A stretch of 64,000 bases of DNA from CTSOIL-112 sp049291875 (GCA_049291875.1 JBATQE010000004.1:1-64000), one strand, 5' to 3'. Positions 25,670-35,303 are shown, counted from the stretch's first letter. Numbers and translations: made by a program. Notes: generated from the letters alone by a model not told the origin.

Positions 25670-25719
25670 TTAGAAAATACGGAAAAAGTAAAACCCTGCT
25701 TTTTCCGCGTTTTCTTTAG
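25670..25719. repeat. Short palindromic repeat, copy b (about 50 bp)
   Basis: TTAGAAAATACGGAAAAAG, a short A/C-rich centre, then CTTTTTCCGCGTTTTCTTTAG: a near-perfect palindrome matching the joined ends of the long element at 13672-13858. It lies between the binding-protein terminator and the permease start. Confidence 0.75.
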
Positions 25720-25729
25720 AAACATCCAT

Positions 25730-25759
25730 TAAAAACAGCCTTACCATCGGCAAGGCTGT
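25730..25759 (-). terminator. Terminator/attenuator after the amino-acid binding protein gene
   Basis: On the minus strand ACAGCCTT (25759-25752) pairs with AAGGCTGT (25742-25735), followed by TTTTT. It sits 24 bp past the binding-protein stop and before the permease, the usual place for an intra-operon attenuator that favours the binding protein. Confidence 0.75.
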
Positions 25760-25782
25760 CAAGCACGATTCCGTGCGCAGCT

Positions 25783-26619
25783 TTACGGCTTGGACACATC
25801 CACACCGAAAAAGCGAGTAGAAATCTTGCTGTAGGTGCCATCGGCTTTGATCTCATCCAAAGCCTTGTTGATCGCCGCCACCAACTCCGGCGAACCTTTT
25901 TTCAACAAAATACCCGAATGCGCCGGTTCTGCGTCTGTCGCCACCACTTTGATTTTCGCATTCGGCTTTTGCTTTTTGTAATCCAAAAACGACAAACGAT
26001 CATTCAAAGTCACATCGGCACGCCCCGTCGTCAACAAATCCACCGACTGCGCAAACCCATCCGACGTCACAATCTGTGCGCCATATTTCACCGCAGTTTG
26101 GCCAAAATTACTGGTCGCGGTTTGCGCCGCTTTTTTGCCCTTGATGTCTTCCAAACGATGAATCGTCTGGTCATCCTCACGCGCAATCACCACCAACGGC
26201 GACGCAATATACGGCTGGGAAAAATCATATTTGGCCTGACGTGCCGGCGTGATGCCCACCTGATTGGCCACCGCCTCGTAGCGCCCCGCATCCACGCCCG
26301 CAATCAAGCTGTCCCACGGACCTTCAACAAACTCAACCTTTTCAATCCCAATGCGTTTAAACACCTCACGCGCCAGCTCAACGTCAAAGCCGGTCAACAC
26401 ATTGCCATTGGCCGTATCATGAAAACTAAACGGCGCATAAGTGCCCTCCGTACCGACCCGAACCACCTTATTTTGTTTCAATTGCTCGTACAGATTCGGC
26501 GCAGCACTGGCATTCTTGCCCGAAGCATGCTCACCTTGGCACGCAAACACACTCAAAGCCAGCACCGTTGGCAACACAATTGCTTTGGCAAAAGACGGAA
26601 AACGGCGGAAAAAATTCAT
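25783..26619 (-). CDS. Polar amino-acid ABC transporter, substrate-binding lipoprotein
   Basis: A 278-residue family-3 solute-binding protein. From ATG 26619 (AGGAG upstream) it has a signal peptide with lipobox VFAC at about residues 24-27, so it is likely a lipoprotein. Family motifs follow: VVRVGTEGTYAPFSFHD near 52-68, LTGFDVELAREVFKRIG, and RYEAVANQVGITPARQAKYD. The overall sequence and gene order are similar to cystine-binding FliY/TcyJ proteins, so L-cystine is the best guess for substrate, but glutamine-type binding cannot be excluded. First gene of the three-gene operon. Confidence 0.88.
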   Translation of the reverse strand: MNFFRRFPSFAKAIVLPTVLALSVFACQGEHASGKNASAAPNLYEQLKQNKVVRVGTEGTYAPFSFHDTANGNVLTGFDVELAREVFKRIGIEKVEFVEGPWDSLIAGVDAGRYEAVANQVGITPARQAKYDFSQPYIASPLVVIAREDDQTIHRLEDIKGKKAAQTATSNFGQTAVKYGAQIVTSDGFAQSVDLLTTGRADVTLNDRLSFLDYKKQKPNAKIKVVATDAEPAHSGILLKKGSPELVAAINKALDEIKADGTYSKISTRFFGVDVSKP

Positions 26620-26794
26620 ATCAAACTCCTGATCATCAATAAAAATCAACCCGTTTGTGTCAACTTGCGTTCACTTTTACCAACGAGTCACAGACGTTAT
26701 GATAACACAAACATAAATAATCGTTATATCAACGAAAATTCATCATAATATTTATGGATATTGATATATGACTTCAAGCTCGCTCCACACGCTT

Positions 26795-27562
26795 CTACCG
26801 CTCACCCAGCCACTCACGCACAATGCGATTGAATTCATCTGGCGCATCCACCATCATCCAATGTCCCGCACGCATAGCGGTGACTTGGCTGCTCGGCAGA
26901 GTAGCAATTTTCTGCGCCCACTCCGGTGCAAAAAACTGAAACGGCTTGCGCGTGCCATAAACAAACAGCATCGGATAAGGCGGGATGAACTCCGCTGACG
27001 ACCGATAGCGCGCCTTGCCGCCGAACCACGCCTGAAAATAAGGGAAATTCATACCCGCATGAATAGATTCGGGCGCGGCAGGCGCGCGCAAAACCCGCGC
27101 AATCCGACGTGTGAGCGGCGTCGCCCAACGGCGCGGCAAACGATAGGACACAGCCAGCGGCAATTGATAACCCAGCATCATCAGCTTGTGCTTGAGCGGT
27201 AAACGGCGGGTGAACGCCTCCGACGTATCGCCAATATCCAGACCGATCAGGCGCGCTACACGCTCAGAATGAGCGCGCACATAAGCATACGCAAAAACCG
27301 CACCCCAATCATGCGCCATCAAAATCACGGGGCGATCACTCACAGACCGAATTGACTCGTCCAGCCACGCCACCACCTCATCCATGCTCAACGCCCGACT
27401 TGGCTCACCCGTGGCAAAACCGGGCAAGGTGAGCCGCACACAGCGATAATCCGCCTGTAAATCCGCCACCTGCCGCGCCCACAGCGCACCGGTATCCGGC
27501 CAACCGTGGAGCATGACGATGGTCTTTTCGCCCTGCCCATCAATTTGAATATGGGTATTCAT
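26795..27562 (-). CDS. Alpha/beta hydrolase, epoxide hydrolase-like
   Basis: A 255-residue alpha/beta-hydrolase. The oxyanion-loop motif VMLHGWPDTGALW is near residues 16-28. The nucleophile elbow is AHDWGAVFA with Asp near residue 85, not Ser, as in epoxide hydrolases and haloalkane dehalogenases; the C-terminal catalytic His is in MRAGHWMMVDAP near 229. ATG 27562 has GGAG upstream. The natural substrate is unknown. It lies upstream of, and in the same direction as, the amino-acid ABC operon but with a 175-bp gap, so it is probably a separate unit. Confidence 0.82.
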   Translation of the reverse strand: MNTHIQIDGQGEKTIVMLHGWPDTGALWARQVADLQADYRCVRLTLPGFATGEPSRALSMDEVVAWLDESIRSVSDRPVILMAHDWGAVFAYAYVRAHSERVARLIGLDIGDTSEAFTRRLPLKHKLMMLGYQLPLAVSYRLPRRWATPLTRRIARVLRAPAAPESIHAGMNFPYFQAWFGGKARYRSSAEFIPPYPMLFVYGTRKPFQFFAPEWAQKIATLPSSQVTAMRAGHWMMVDAPDEFNRIVREWLGER

Positions 27563-27699
27563 AGAATGTACTCCACTCAATCTCCTAAGCATTAAACAGT
27601 GAAAATGCAGCAAGTCTTATTCACTACAATCCCGAATCCGCTCACCATCCATCAACTTTAATGTTCATGCAGTAGAAAATCTCAGGCAAACAGCGTAAA

Positions 27700-27720
27700 A
27701 GCTCAGTATTTACTGAGCAT
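27700..27720 (-). terminator. Probable terminator of the phospholipase D-like gene
   Basis: GCTCAGTA (27701-27708) and TACTGAGC (27711-27718) form a tight inverted repeat; on the minus strand TTTTAC follows. It is 50 bp past the stop at 27768. Confidence 0.5.
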
Positions 27721-27767
27721 GTGAGACGTTAGAAAAGCCATCGTAATATTGCTTTGTTATCCGCCGC

Positions 27768-29309
27768 TCAGAGCATCCGCTCCAAAGGCAACCACGATAA
27801 AAATTGCACCCATGCCCGTTTGAGCACACCTGTTTCAGGCTCGTGTTCCAGCGTGATCTCTTGTCCTTGCGCCGCACGCGTTTGCCACGTCAGATGGCCT
27901 TGTGCGTCTTGCTTGACTTGATAGGCAAGGTCAGGCATTTGTGCGCGCAGTTGCGTTGTCATCTCTTGTGCCAATTTCGGATGTTCCGCCACTATTCCCA
28001 TTTCGGTGTTGAGCCGAGCCGAGCGCGGGTCTAAATTAAAGGAGCCGATAAAAACACGCTGACCGTCCACGGAGAATGTTTTGGCATGTAAACTCGACGC
28101 CGAACTACCGGTTAAAAATCGATCACGCCCCATTTTGCCGGATACCGTTTTTTTCAACTCGAATAGCTGCACGCCTGCATCCAAGAGCGCGTGGCGATAT
28201 TTGATATAACCGGAATGAACGATTGAGACATTCGTCGCATCCAATGAGTTGGTCAGCACCGATACGTGAACCCCCTTGGCGCGAAGCTCCTTAAATGCGT
28301 CCATCCCTGATTGCGTAGGAACAAAATAAGGAGAAACTAAAAGTAACTCACGTTGAGGCTCTTGCAATACCTCTTTAATCTTTGCACCAATGGCGGTTTC
28401 AGGATTGTCCAAGCCCAAGCCTTTTGCCGGATCATCGCTGATTAAACGGATGGGCACCCAATCAAATGCGACACTGCCGTTTTGTAGCTCAGTGCCTAAT
28501 TGTGATCGATGCAGCGCTTCGATATAAGCGCGTGCTTTAGCAGTTTCCTGCTCTTGCGCGTTCAAATCAAGCACTTGTTCGGGCGCATCTTGCGTCACAA
28601 TCGATGCCAAGGGATAAGCCGAAGCACTGTACCAATAGCGATTAAAATCGGCCGTTATCTCGGGTACCACTTGCCCTGCCACCAAAGCATCCAAATCCAC
28701 AAACTGCGTGCCGTCACCTACATCAAAATACTCATCGCCCACATTGCGCCCACCCACCACACTCACCTGATTGTCCGCAGTAAACGATTTATTGTGCATA
28801 CGGCGATTCAAGCGCGGGAAATCGGTTAAATAACCCAGCGCACGGAAATCGCGATTAACAAACGGATTGAACAGGCGAACTTCGATATTCGCATGGCGAT
28901 CCAAAGTCTGTAACGTCGGATCCATACCGCGCGTGTTATTGTCGTCCAACAACAAACGCACCCGTACCCCGCGATCGGCCGCCTGTTTCAAGGCGTGAAA
29001 CAGCATCTTGCCGGAGATATCGTTATGCCAAATATAATATTGAACATCCAAGGTGTGTTGCGCAGCGGCAGCCAAGGAAGCGCGTGCCACAAAAGCATCG
29101 TAGCCGCTACCCAAAGGATACAAACCCGACAAATTCGGATGCGCGTTCATACTCGGCGCCAAAGCACGCGCCAAAACAGAATCCGTATTCTGGGGCACAA
29201 GTTCGCCTTGTTGAGCCTGCTCGAACGCAGGCAATCGGCTCATTGCGCTCCAAACAAACAAACCGGCAATCAGCACCGCCCCAGTCAATAACCATTTGTT
29301 TTTTCGCAT
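27768..29309 (-). CDS. Phospholipase D / cardiolipin synthase-like protein
   Basis: A 513-residue membrane-anchored protein of the phospholipase D superfamily. One N-terminal membrane helix (about residues 6-24) is followed by two PLD domains, each with an intact HKD motif: HNKSFTAD in the first half and HAKTFSVD in the second. The order resembles ClsC-type cardiolipin synthases, which use phosphatidylethanolamine and phosphatidylglycerol; no YmdB partner is adjacent. A phospholipase or nuclease role cannot be ruled out. ATG 29309 is preferred over GTG 29312 from its spacing to AGGAG. Confidence 0.85.
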   Translation of the reverse strand: MRKNKWLLTGAVLIAGLFVWSAMSRLPAFEQAQQGELVPQNTDSVLARALAPSMNAHPNLSGLYPLGSGYDAFVARASLAAAAQHTLDVQYYIWHNDISGKMLFHALKQAADRGVRVRLLLDDNNTRGMDPTLQTLDRHANIEVRLFNPFVNRDFRALGYLTDFPRLNRRMHNKSFTADNQVSVVGGRNVGDEYFDVGDGTQFVDLDALVAGQVVPEITADFNRYWYSASAYPLASIVTQDAPEQVLDLNAQEQETAKARAYIEALHRSQLGTELQNGSVAFDWVPIRLISDDPAKGLGLDNPETAIGAKIKEVLQEPQRELLLVSPYFVPTQSGMDAFKELRAKGVHVSVLTNSLDATNVSIVHSGYIKYRHALLDAGVQLFELKKTVSGKMGRDRFLTGSSASSLHAKTFSVDGQRVFIGSFNLDPRSARLNTEMGIVAEHPKLAQEMTTQLRAQMPDLAYQVKQDAQGHLTWQTRAAQGQEITLEHEPETGVLKRAWVQFLSWLPLERML

Positions 29310-29354
29310 CACTCAACTCCTGCTCAAATCCATCACGCCACGGCTGATCAATAC

Positions 29355-30830
29355 TCACAACCCTAAATCCGCCCACAATCCGTCAATTTTACTTTTCACC
29401 GCCGCATCCATGACAATCGGCGTACCCCACTCGCGCGTGGTTTCGCCCGGCCATTTATTGGTCGCGTCCAGCCCCATTTTCGAACCAAGCCCCGACACCG
29501 GAGAGGCGAAATCGAGGTAGTCAATCGGTGTGTTGTCCACCAGCGTGGTGTCGCGCGTCGGATCCATGCGCGTCGTGATCGCCCAGATGACTTCATTCCA
29601 GTCGCGTGTGTTGATGTCGTCATCGACCACAATGATGTATTTGGTGTACATGAATTGGCGCAGGAACGACCACACGCCGAACATCACGCGTTTGGCGTGA
29701 CCGGCGTATTGTTTTTTGATCGACACGATCGCCATGCGGTACGAGCAGCCTTCCGGCGGTAGGTAAAAATCGACGATTTCGGGGAATTGTTTTTGCAGCA
29801 GCGGCACAAACACTTCGTTGAGCGCCACGCCGAGCACCGCCGGCTCATCCGGCGGTTTGCCGGTGTAGGTGCTGTGGTAAATCGGATTTTTGCGCATGGT
29901 GATGCGCTCAACGGTAAACACCGGGAAGGTTTCCTGCTCGTTGTAGTAACCGGTGTGGTCGCCAAACGGCCCTTCGAGCGCGGTTTCGTTCGGGTGCAAA
30001 ACACCTTCGAGTACGATTTCGGCATTCGCCGGTACGGTTAAATCATTGCCAATACATTTTGTTAAAACCGTACGGCCATGGCGCAACAGTCCGGCGAATT
30101 GGTATTCGGACAAAGTGTCCGGTACCGGCGTGACTGCGCCGAGAATGGTCGCAGGGTCACAACCGAGCACCACGCTGATCGGGAACGGCGTATTCGGATG
30201 CGCGAGGCAATGATCGCGAAAATCGAGCGCGCCACCGCGATGTGCGAGCCAGCGCATGATGAGTTTATTGCGCCCGAGTACTTGCTGGCGATAGATGCCG
30301 AGGTTTTGCCGCGCTTTATGCGGCCCTTTGGTCACGACCAAGCCCCACGACAGCAGCGGCGCAATGTCACCCGGCCAGCAGTGCTGGATCGGCAGTTGTG
30401 TCAGATCGACGTCGTCGCCTTCGAGGATGATTTCATGCACCGCCGCGTGCTTCTCCATTTTTGGCCGCATGTCCCAAACCGCTTTGGCCATTTCACCCAG
30501 CTTGCCAATTTCTTTCAGCCCTGCGGGCGGTTGCGGTTCTTTCAAATTGGACAGCAGTTGACCAATCCCGCGCAACTCGCTCACATCCTGCGCACCCATG
30601 CCGAGTGCGACACGGCGCGGCGTGCCGAATAAATTCGCCAAAACGGGGTAGTCGTATTTTTTGCCTGCATGCACGACGTTTTCATAGAGCAGCGCCGGCC
30701 CGCCCTTGCGCAAGGTGCGGTCGCCAATCTCGGTCATCTCCAGCACCGGTGAAATCGGCTGGCGGATGCGTTTGAGTTCACCCATTGTTTCGAGTTGGGT
30801 CATGAAGTCGCGTAAATCGGTGTATTGCAT
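29355..30830 (-). CDS. ubiD: 4-hydroxy-3-polyprenylbenzoate decarboxylase
   Basis: UbiD removes the carboxyl group from polyprenyl-hydroxybenzoate during ubiquinone synthesis, using prenylated FMN made by UbiX. The 491-residue protein is full length and highly characteristic: MQYTDLRDFMTQLETMGELK at the N-terminus, NLGIYRQQVLGRNKLIMRW near residue 176, ALEGPFGDHTGYYN near 285 with the conserved acidic residues, and TTLVDNTPIDYLDFASPVSG near the C-terminus. ubiX is not in this window. It is 14 bp downstream of the YddA-like exporter gene on the same strand. Confidence 0.97.
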   Translation of the reverse strand: MQYTDLRDFMTQLETMGELKRIRQPISPVLEMTEIGDRTLRKGGPALLYENVVHAGKKYDYPVLANLFGTPRRVALGMGAQDVSELRGIGQLLSNLKEPQPPAGLKEIGKLGEMAKAVWDMRPKMEKHAAVHEIILEGDDVDLTQLPIQHCWPGDIAPLLSWGLVVTKGPHKARQNLGIYRQQVLGRNKLIMRWLAHRGGALDFRDHCLAHPNTPFPISVVLGCDPATILGAVTPVPDTLSEYQFAGLLRHGRTVLTKCIGNDLTVPANAEIVLEGVLHPNETALEGPFGDHTGYYNEQETFPVFTVERITMRKNPIYHSTYTGKPPDEPAVLGVALNEVFVPLLQKQFPEIVDFYLPPEGCSYRMAIVSIKKQYAGHAKRVMFGVWSFLRQFMYTKYIIVVDDDINTRDWNEVIWAITTRMDPTRDTTLVDNTPIDYLDFASPVSGLGSKMGLDATNKWPGETTREWGTPIVMDAAVKSKIDGLWADLGL

Positions 30831-30844
30831 AGGTGTATTTCCAG

Positions 30845-32920
30845 TTAAATCACGGACTGAATTGGTTTAAAGCTACCCGCCCCGTCTTGTTCCAAATGCA
30901 AACGTTTGTGGTGGAACTGCGTCAACTGCGGGTGGTGCGACACGCTGACCAGCGTCATGTCGGGCAAAAATGCCAGCATGGTTTGGTACAGTGTCTTTTC
31001 GTTTTCCTCATCCAGCGCGCTGGTGGCTTCGTCCAAAAAGACGTATTGCGGCCGCTGTAAAAACAATCGGGCGAACGATAAACGCTGCTGTTCGCCGCCG
31101 GAGAGCAACCACGACCAATTATTGTGCTCATCCAGCCGCGTTTTCAGGTGCGATAACTGCGCCATTTCCAGCGCGGTTTCATACGCCGCCTCGTTGAATC
31201 GCTCCGGCGCATCGGGATAGGACAGCGCCTCGCGCAATGAGCCGATTGGCATATAGGGTTTTTGTGGCAGGAACAGCATTTTGCCTTTGCTCGGCACGTC
31301 GATATGACCTTGACCAAACGGCCACAGATGCGCGACGGCGCGCAAAATCGTGCTTTTGCCCGAGCCGGACGCACCCGTCACCAGCCAGCGCTCGCCCTGT
31401 GTGATTTGCCAGTCCAGATCAACCACCTGCGGCAGTTCGCTCAAGCGCCCGTCTTCGGTCTTTTGCGGGCGCGCCAGCGTCGCATGGGTCAGCGCCACGC
31501 CGCAGACATTGTTCACCGCGACGTGTAGATTCGACTGCGCGTGCAGTTGATCCACTCGATTTAAATCCTTATCCAGATTGAAAATCCGCGTGCTGGAGCC
31601 GCGTAATTCAGCCCATGTGCTGTAATTATCAATAAACCAGCTCAAAGACTCGCGCAACTCGCCAAAGGCACGCAGCACCTGCATGATCGCACCAAAGGTG
31701 ATTTGCCCCGAAAAATAGCGCGGCACGGCAACAATCACCGGGAAAATAATCCCTACCTGTGCGTAAATGGTCTGCGAAAACCCGAGTGCCTTGATGCGGT
31801 GCATATAGTGATACCAGTTGGCGCGGATGATGGTGAAAAAATGACGCGCGCCGCGCAGGTGATGCGCATCGCCTTGCAAAAAGCTGATGCCCTCGGCGTA
31901 CTCGCGCGCACGAATCAGGTGGTAACGAAAATCAGCGTTGTAGCGTTCGCGCAGCACATTGATTTTCACCAATCGGCGACCAATAAAGTGAATCGCCACC
32001 GAGCCGATGAGGGTGTAGACAATCACCGCCCAAAACATATAGTCGGGGATGTGAATCGCGTGGCCGAATACGGTGGTGTCCAAATCGCCGGACAGCTTCA
32101 GCATGGCTTTGGAATATTCGTACACCGACAACGAGGCCAAATAAAAACCAAAAAACAGTCCGATCGCCATATCAGTCAGGCGGTTTAAGTCCTCCGCAAT
32201 TCGTTGATCCGGGTTATCCTGACCGTGAATTTGCTCCAGATGGTAAAAACGATTGTGCGAAAAATAACGCTCACTGAATTGCTCGGTGAGCCATGTGCGC
32301 CAACGAATTTGCAATAACTGGCTGAAAAAAATGCGGTACACGCCGACCAAAATCCCTGCGAAAGCCAGCTTGGCAAACCAAACCAAGCCGGGAATGAATG
32401 CCGCGACGTTTTTATTTTTCACATCCTCCCAAAACACGCCCGACCACTCGATCAGCTCCACACCGATTTTCACATTGATGGTCGCCAATAACAGCACCAA
32501 AAACGACAAACCCCATGCGTGAATACGCTCGGCGCCGATTTTCGTATAGCGCAGCAACCCTTGGTACATCACGACACCTGCCGCCAACACGGCCAGCACC
32601 GCAAAAATGCGCTTGGCAAACGATGCCCACGCGCCCGCACTCAAAGCCGCATCGGTGCGTATCACATACTCGCGTACCCAGTTGTACAACGCATCGTTCG
32701 TCACCACTAAAATCAGCACCAAAATCAACAGCATAGCGATCAACAACGCACCAACGCCACCCCAATATTGACTGGCAAAGCGCAAAATATCCTTGAATTT
32801 AGCCAAACTGCCACTATCCAGCGCGGTTTCGTTCTGCCGCACATCCGGCAAAGGCTGCTCGATCCATGCCAACTCGCCATCTGTGTTCAAAGCGTTATGA
32901 GTTTTTTTTGTCGTTGTCAT
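30845..32920 (-). CDS. ABC transporter, YddA/SbmA-BacA type (fused membrane and ATPase domains)
   Basis: A 691-residue protein with about six to eight membrane helices (about residues 55-410) followed by an ATPase domain: Walker A GASGSGKSTILRAVAHLWPF near 519-538, signature LSGGEQQRLSFARLF near 612-626 and Walker B QYVFLDEATSALDEE. The membrane part matches the SbmA/BacA-like family (YAEGISFLQGD loop). It is longer than E. coli YddA (about 560) because of an N-terminal extension with two extra hydrophobic helices. Relatives transport peptides, cobalamin or lipids; the substrate is unknown here. It lies directly upstream of ubiD and may be co-transcribed. Confidence 0.85.
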   Translation of the reverse strand: MTTTKKTHNALNTDGELAWIEQPLPDVRQNETALDSGSLAKFKDILRFASQYWGGVGALLIAMLLILVLILVVTNDALYNWVREYVIRTDAALSAGAWASFAKRIFAVLAVLAAGVVMYQGLLRYTKIGAERIHAWGLSFLVLLLATINVKIGVELIEWSGVFWEDVKNKNVAAFIPGLVWFAKLAFAGILVGVYRIFFSQLLQIRWRTWLTEQFSERYFSHNRFYHLEQIHGQDNPDQRIAEDLNRLTDMAIGLFFGFYLASLSVYEYSKAMLKLSGDLDTTVFGHAIHIPDYMFWAVIVYTLIGSVAIHFIGRRLVKINVLRERYNADFRYHLIRAREYAEGISFLQGDAHHLRGARHFFTIIRANWYHYMHRIKALGFSQTIYAQVGIIFPVIVAVPRYFSGQITFGAIMQVLRAFGELRESLSWFIDNYSTWAELRGSSTRIFNLDKDLNRVDQLHAQSNLHVAVNNVCGVALTHATLARPQKTEDGRLSELPQVVDLDWQITQGERWLVTGASGSGKSTILRAVAHLWPFGQGHIDVPSKGKMLFLPQKPYMPIGSLREALSYPDAPERFNEAAYETALEMAQLSHLKTRLDEHNNWSWLLSGGEQQRLSFARLFLQRPQYVFLDEATSALDEENEKTLYQTMLAFLPDMTLVSVSHHPQLTQFHHKRLHLEQDGAGSFKPIQSVI

Positions 32921-33089
32921 TCTGTGTTATTCAGCTCAGTGGGTTTATTGGCCAGCAACGCGCCGATCAGCCTATTGGCGCACGTTTGGCTCGGTTTACT
33001 CAAATTCGGCCAGATTGTACCATGCCCATTCAGCCGTGTTATCAATGAAATCAAGCTTCTATGGGCATTGATCGTGTACTCACGAAATG

Positions 33090-33123
33090 AACAATCCGAG
33101 GCTCGTCAAAGCCTCGGATTGTT
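33090..33123 (-). terminator. Terminator after the DASS symporter gene
   Basis: AACAATCCGAGGCT (33090-33103) pairs perfectly over 14 bp with AGCCTCGGATTGTT (33110-33123), loop of six. It lies 27 bp beyond the stop of the minus-strand symporter gene. The T run is weak, but the stem is very strong. Confidence 0.75.
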
Positions 33124-33149
33124 TGTCTCATACGAACTCGTTTACCGCA

Positions 33150-34574
33150 TCAAGCGATCATGCGATACACCAACAAAATCCACGCCGTACCAACGGTCAA
33201 AAACAGCACCGTATTGAGCAGCGTCACCAAGCCGCCGTACCAATAAATCTCGCTGGTGGTCAGGTAGCCGCTACCGGCAAACAGCACGTTGGCACTGGAG
33301 CCTTGCGGCGTAATGGCTGAGTTAAAATTGGTCGCAAGCAGCAGCATCATGGCCAACAGCGTCGGATTCACGCCCGAAGCGATACCCACCGCCAAAAATA
33401 CGCTGAACAGCGCCATCATCTGCGCAGTTTGACTCACGAACAAATAGTGAATCAATACATAGCCGACCACCAAAATCACATACACCCACACCCACGGCAT
33501 ACCGGCGACATAATTGGTCAGAATTTTGCCCGCGTAGCTCATAAAGCCCGAGCTGTTCAATCCGGTACTGAGTGCGTACAGCAAAGCAAACCAGATGAAT
33601 GTGGTCAAGGCCGTACCCTGCTTTTTCAAATCATCGTCATTAAAGGCTTTGGCAATCAGCAATACCGCCAAACCGAGCAAAGCAACCGCGGTGCGCTCAA
33701 TGTTCAGATTCGGGAACATTTTGTTGATTTGGTCGGTCAACGCCCAGCAAAACACCATCAGCACAAAGATCAAAGCCGTGAGTTTTTCCAAACGCGACAT
33801 CGGCCCCAGCTCAGCCAACATTTTTTTCGCCATGATCGGCGCTTGCGGTGTGGCTTTCAATTCCGGCGACATCACTTTGAACAAAAACCACGGGATCAGG
33901 ATAAAGCCGGCAATGGAGGGCACCAAGGCATACAGCAACCAACTAAGCGGCGTGATATTGACGCCGAGCGCCTTGGCCATTTCCACACCGGCCAGATTCG
34001 CCGCCATCGCCGTCAGCCACATCCCTGATGAAATGGTCAACCCGGCAATCGAGAGCATCATCAAATAACTGCCCAAACGTTTTTGCGTGCCGTGCTCAGG
34101 GTCGGAGCCGCTGTCCATCGCCAGCGACAAGGCAATCGGATACAGCACACCCGAGCGCGCCGTATTGCTCGGGAACGCAGGCGCCAAAATCATGTCCGTC
34201 GCCATCAGCGAGTAGCCCAAGCCGAGGCTGGATTTACCAAACCATTTGATCATGGTCAGTGCGATGCGTTTGCCCAGACCCGTTTTAACCACCACATTGG
34301 AAATCAAAAAGGCGACGACAATCAAAATCACGAAGCCTTGCGAAAAGCCCTCATAGGCTTTGGCCGCAGGCATGGCTTTAGTAAACACCACCACCGCCGT
34401 GGCGATCAAAGAGGCCGCCAAAATCGAGGTCGCATTGATAATGATGGCAAAAATCGCCGCGATAAAGGCCACGAAAATGTGCCACGCCTGATCAGTCAAT
34501 CCCGCCGGATGCGGCACAAACCACAAAATCACCGCCAGAATCAATACACCGATCAGTTTTACCGACTGACTCAT
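33150..34574 (-). CDS. DASS family divalent anion:sodium symporter
   Basis: A 474-residue inner-membrane protein with about 12-14 helices of the CitT/DASS family (SLC13-like), importing C4- or tricarboxylates or sulfate. Family motifs include the helix-hairpin MATDMILAPAFPSNTARSGV near residues 125-144 with the conserved SNT, and SAITPQGSSANVLFAGSGY near 421-439 with the second Ser-Asn pair. ATG 34574 is preceded by AAGGAG at eight bases; the upstream GTG at 34583 would lie inside that site. It is a single-gene unit. The substrate (succinate, malate, tartrate or citrate) cannot be resolved here. Confidence 0.87.
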   Translation of the reverse strand: MSQSVKLIGVLILAVILWFVPHPAGLTDQAWHIFVAFIAAIFAIIINATSILAASLIATAVVVFTKAMPAAKAYEGFSQGFVILIVVAFLISNVVVKTGLGKRIALTMIKWFGKSSLGLGYSLMATDMILAPAFPSNTARSGVLYPIALSLAMDSGSDPEHGTQKRLGSYLMMLSIAGLTISSGMWLTAMAANLAGVEMAKALGVNITPLSWLLYALVPSIAGFILIPWFLFKVMSPELKATPQAPIMAKKMLAELGPMSRLEKLTALIFVLMVFCWALTDQINKMFPNLNIERTAVALLGLAVLLIAKAFNDDDLKKQGTALTTFIWFALLYALSTGLNSSGFMSYAGKILTNYVAGMPWVWVYVILVVGYVLIHYLFVSQTAQMMALFSVFLAVGIASGVNPTLLAMMLLLATNFNSAITPQGSSANVLFAGSGYLTTSEIYWYGGLVTLLNTVLFLTVGTAWILLVYRMIA

Positions 34575-34979
34575 GATAAACACTCCTTTTTATTTGAATT
34601 TATGCGAGTTTTTGGGAAGAAAAAGAGGAACAAAGCTCCGCCGCCCAATTGTTATAGTTATGAAACAGCGTATATCGTAGCACCATGACGGTGCAAACTC
34701 AAAGTCAATCCAACCAAAAGAAACGGCGGTTTTATTTTGATTTACTAAGAAAATATAGAAAATAGAAAAATATCTGGCCAGAAGATCAACGAGCCAAATT
34801 TTCCACTAAAATTGATGATGGATACTGACTCGCAACGTTGGCACTCACTTGCACTGATCAGGTGCTTTCACCCTGTTTTGAGCGTGCTTTTTAAGGAACA
34901 ACGGAAAAAGTAAAACCCTACTTTCCGCGTTTTCTTAATCATATTTTGATTATATTTTGATCAAGCCGCCCATCAACCA
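34575..34979. other. Intergenic region between symporter and small membrane protein genes
   Basis: A 405-bp A+T-rich gap. It must contain the symporter promoter and the 3' end of the minus-strand small membrane protein transcript. It holds a short palindromic repeat (34891-34938) and a 5-bp stem GCACC/GGTGC near 34680. No gene is seen. Confidence 0.45.
34891..34938. repeat. Short palindromic repeat, copy c (48 bp)
   Basis: The element starts TTAAGGAACAACGGAAAAAG and ends CTTTCCGCGTTTTCTTAA, so its ends are TTAAG and CTTAA. It is the short form of the long element at 13672-13858 and 61531-61712. It lies downstream of the minus-strand gene ending at 34980. Confidence 0.75.
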
Positions 34980-35303
34980 TCAGCGATTTTTTGCTTTGCC
35001 CGATGCGTTTCGACGGCTGGTTTTTGCCGCTTGATTGGATTTGCCCGCTTGATTCGCACCGGTTCGGCTGCCGATAACCACTTTGGCCGCGATCAACGCC
35101 GCCAGAGCCGTCAGCGCCAAACCCATCGCATCGGAAGGAAAAAACAGTTGTGTCAACATGCCCAATTCGCCAACGATCAGGCTGAATAGGCACGACCACA
35201 GCGCGATGGATTTATACGCCACCGGCGATTGATTGGTTTTTTGCACCACCTTCGCGACGATCAGGCCGACGATGATGAGCCACAACTCTTGTTGAAAAAA
35301 CAT
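34980..35303 (-). CDS. Small membrane protein of unknown function
   Basis: A 107-residue protein, not recognised. Two or three hydrophobic segments (about residues 7-20, 33-52 and 58-77) are followed by a basic, Asn/Ser/Lys-rich tail of about 27 residues that should face the cytoplasm. ATG 35303 has AAGGA upstream; an open frame continues to 35369 without support. It is transcribed divergently from hemA and shares a 290-bp upstream region with it. No conserved motif was seen. Confidence 0.6.
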   Translation of the reverse strand: MFFQQELWLIIVGLIVAKVVQKTNQSPVAYKSIALWSCLFSLIVGELGMLTQLFFPSDAMGLALTALAALIAAKVVIGSRTGANQAGKSNQAAKTSRRNASGKAKNR

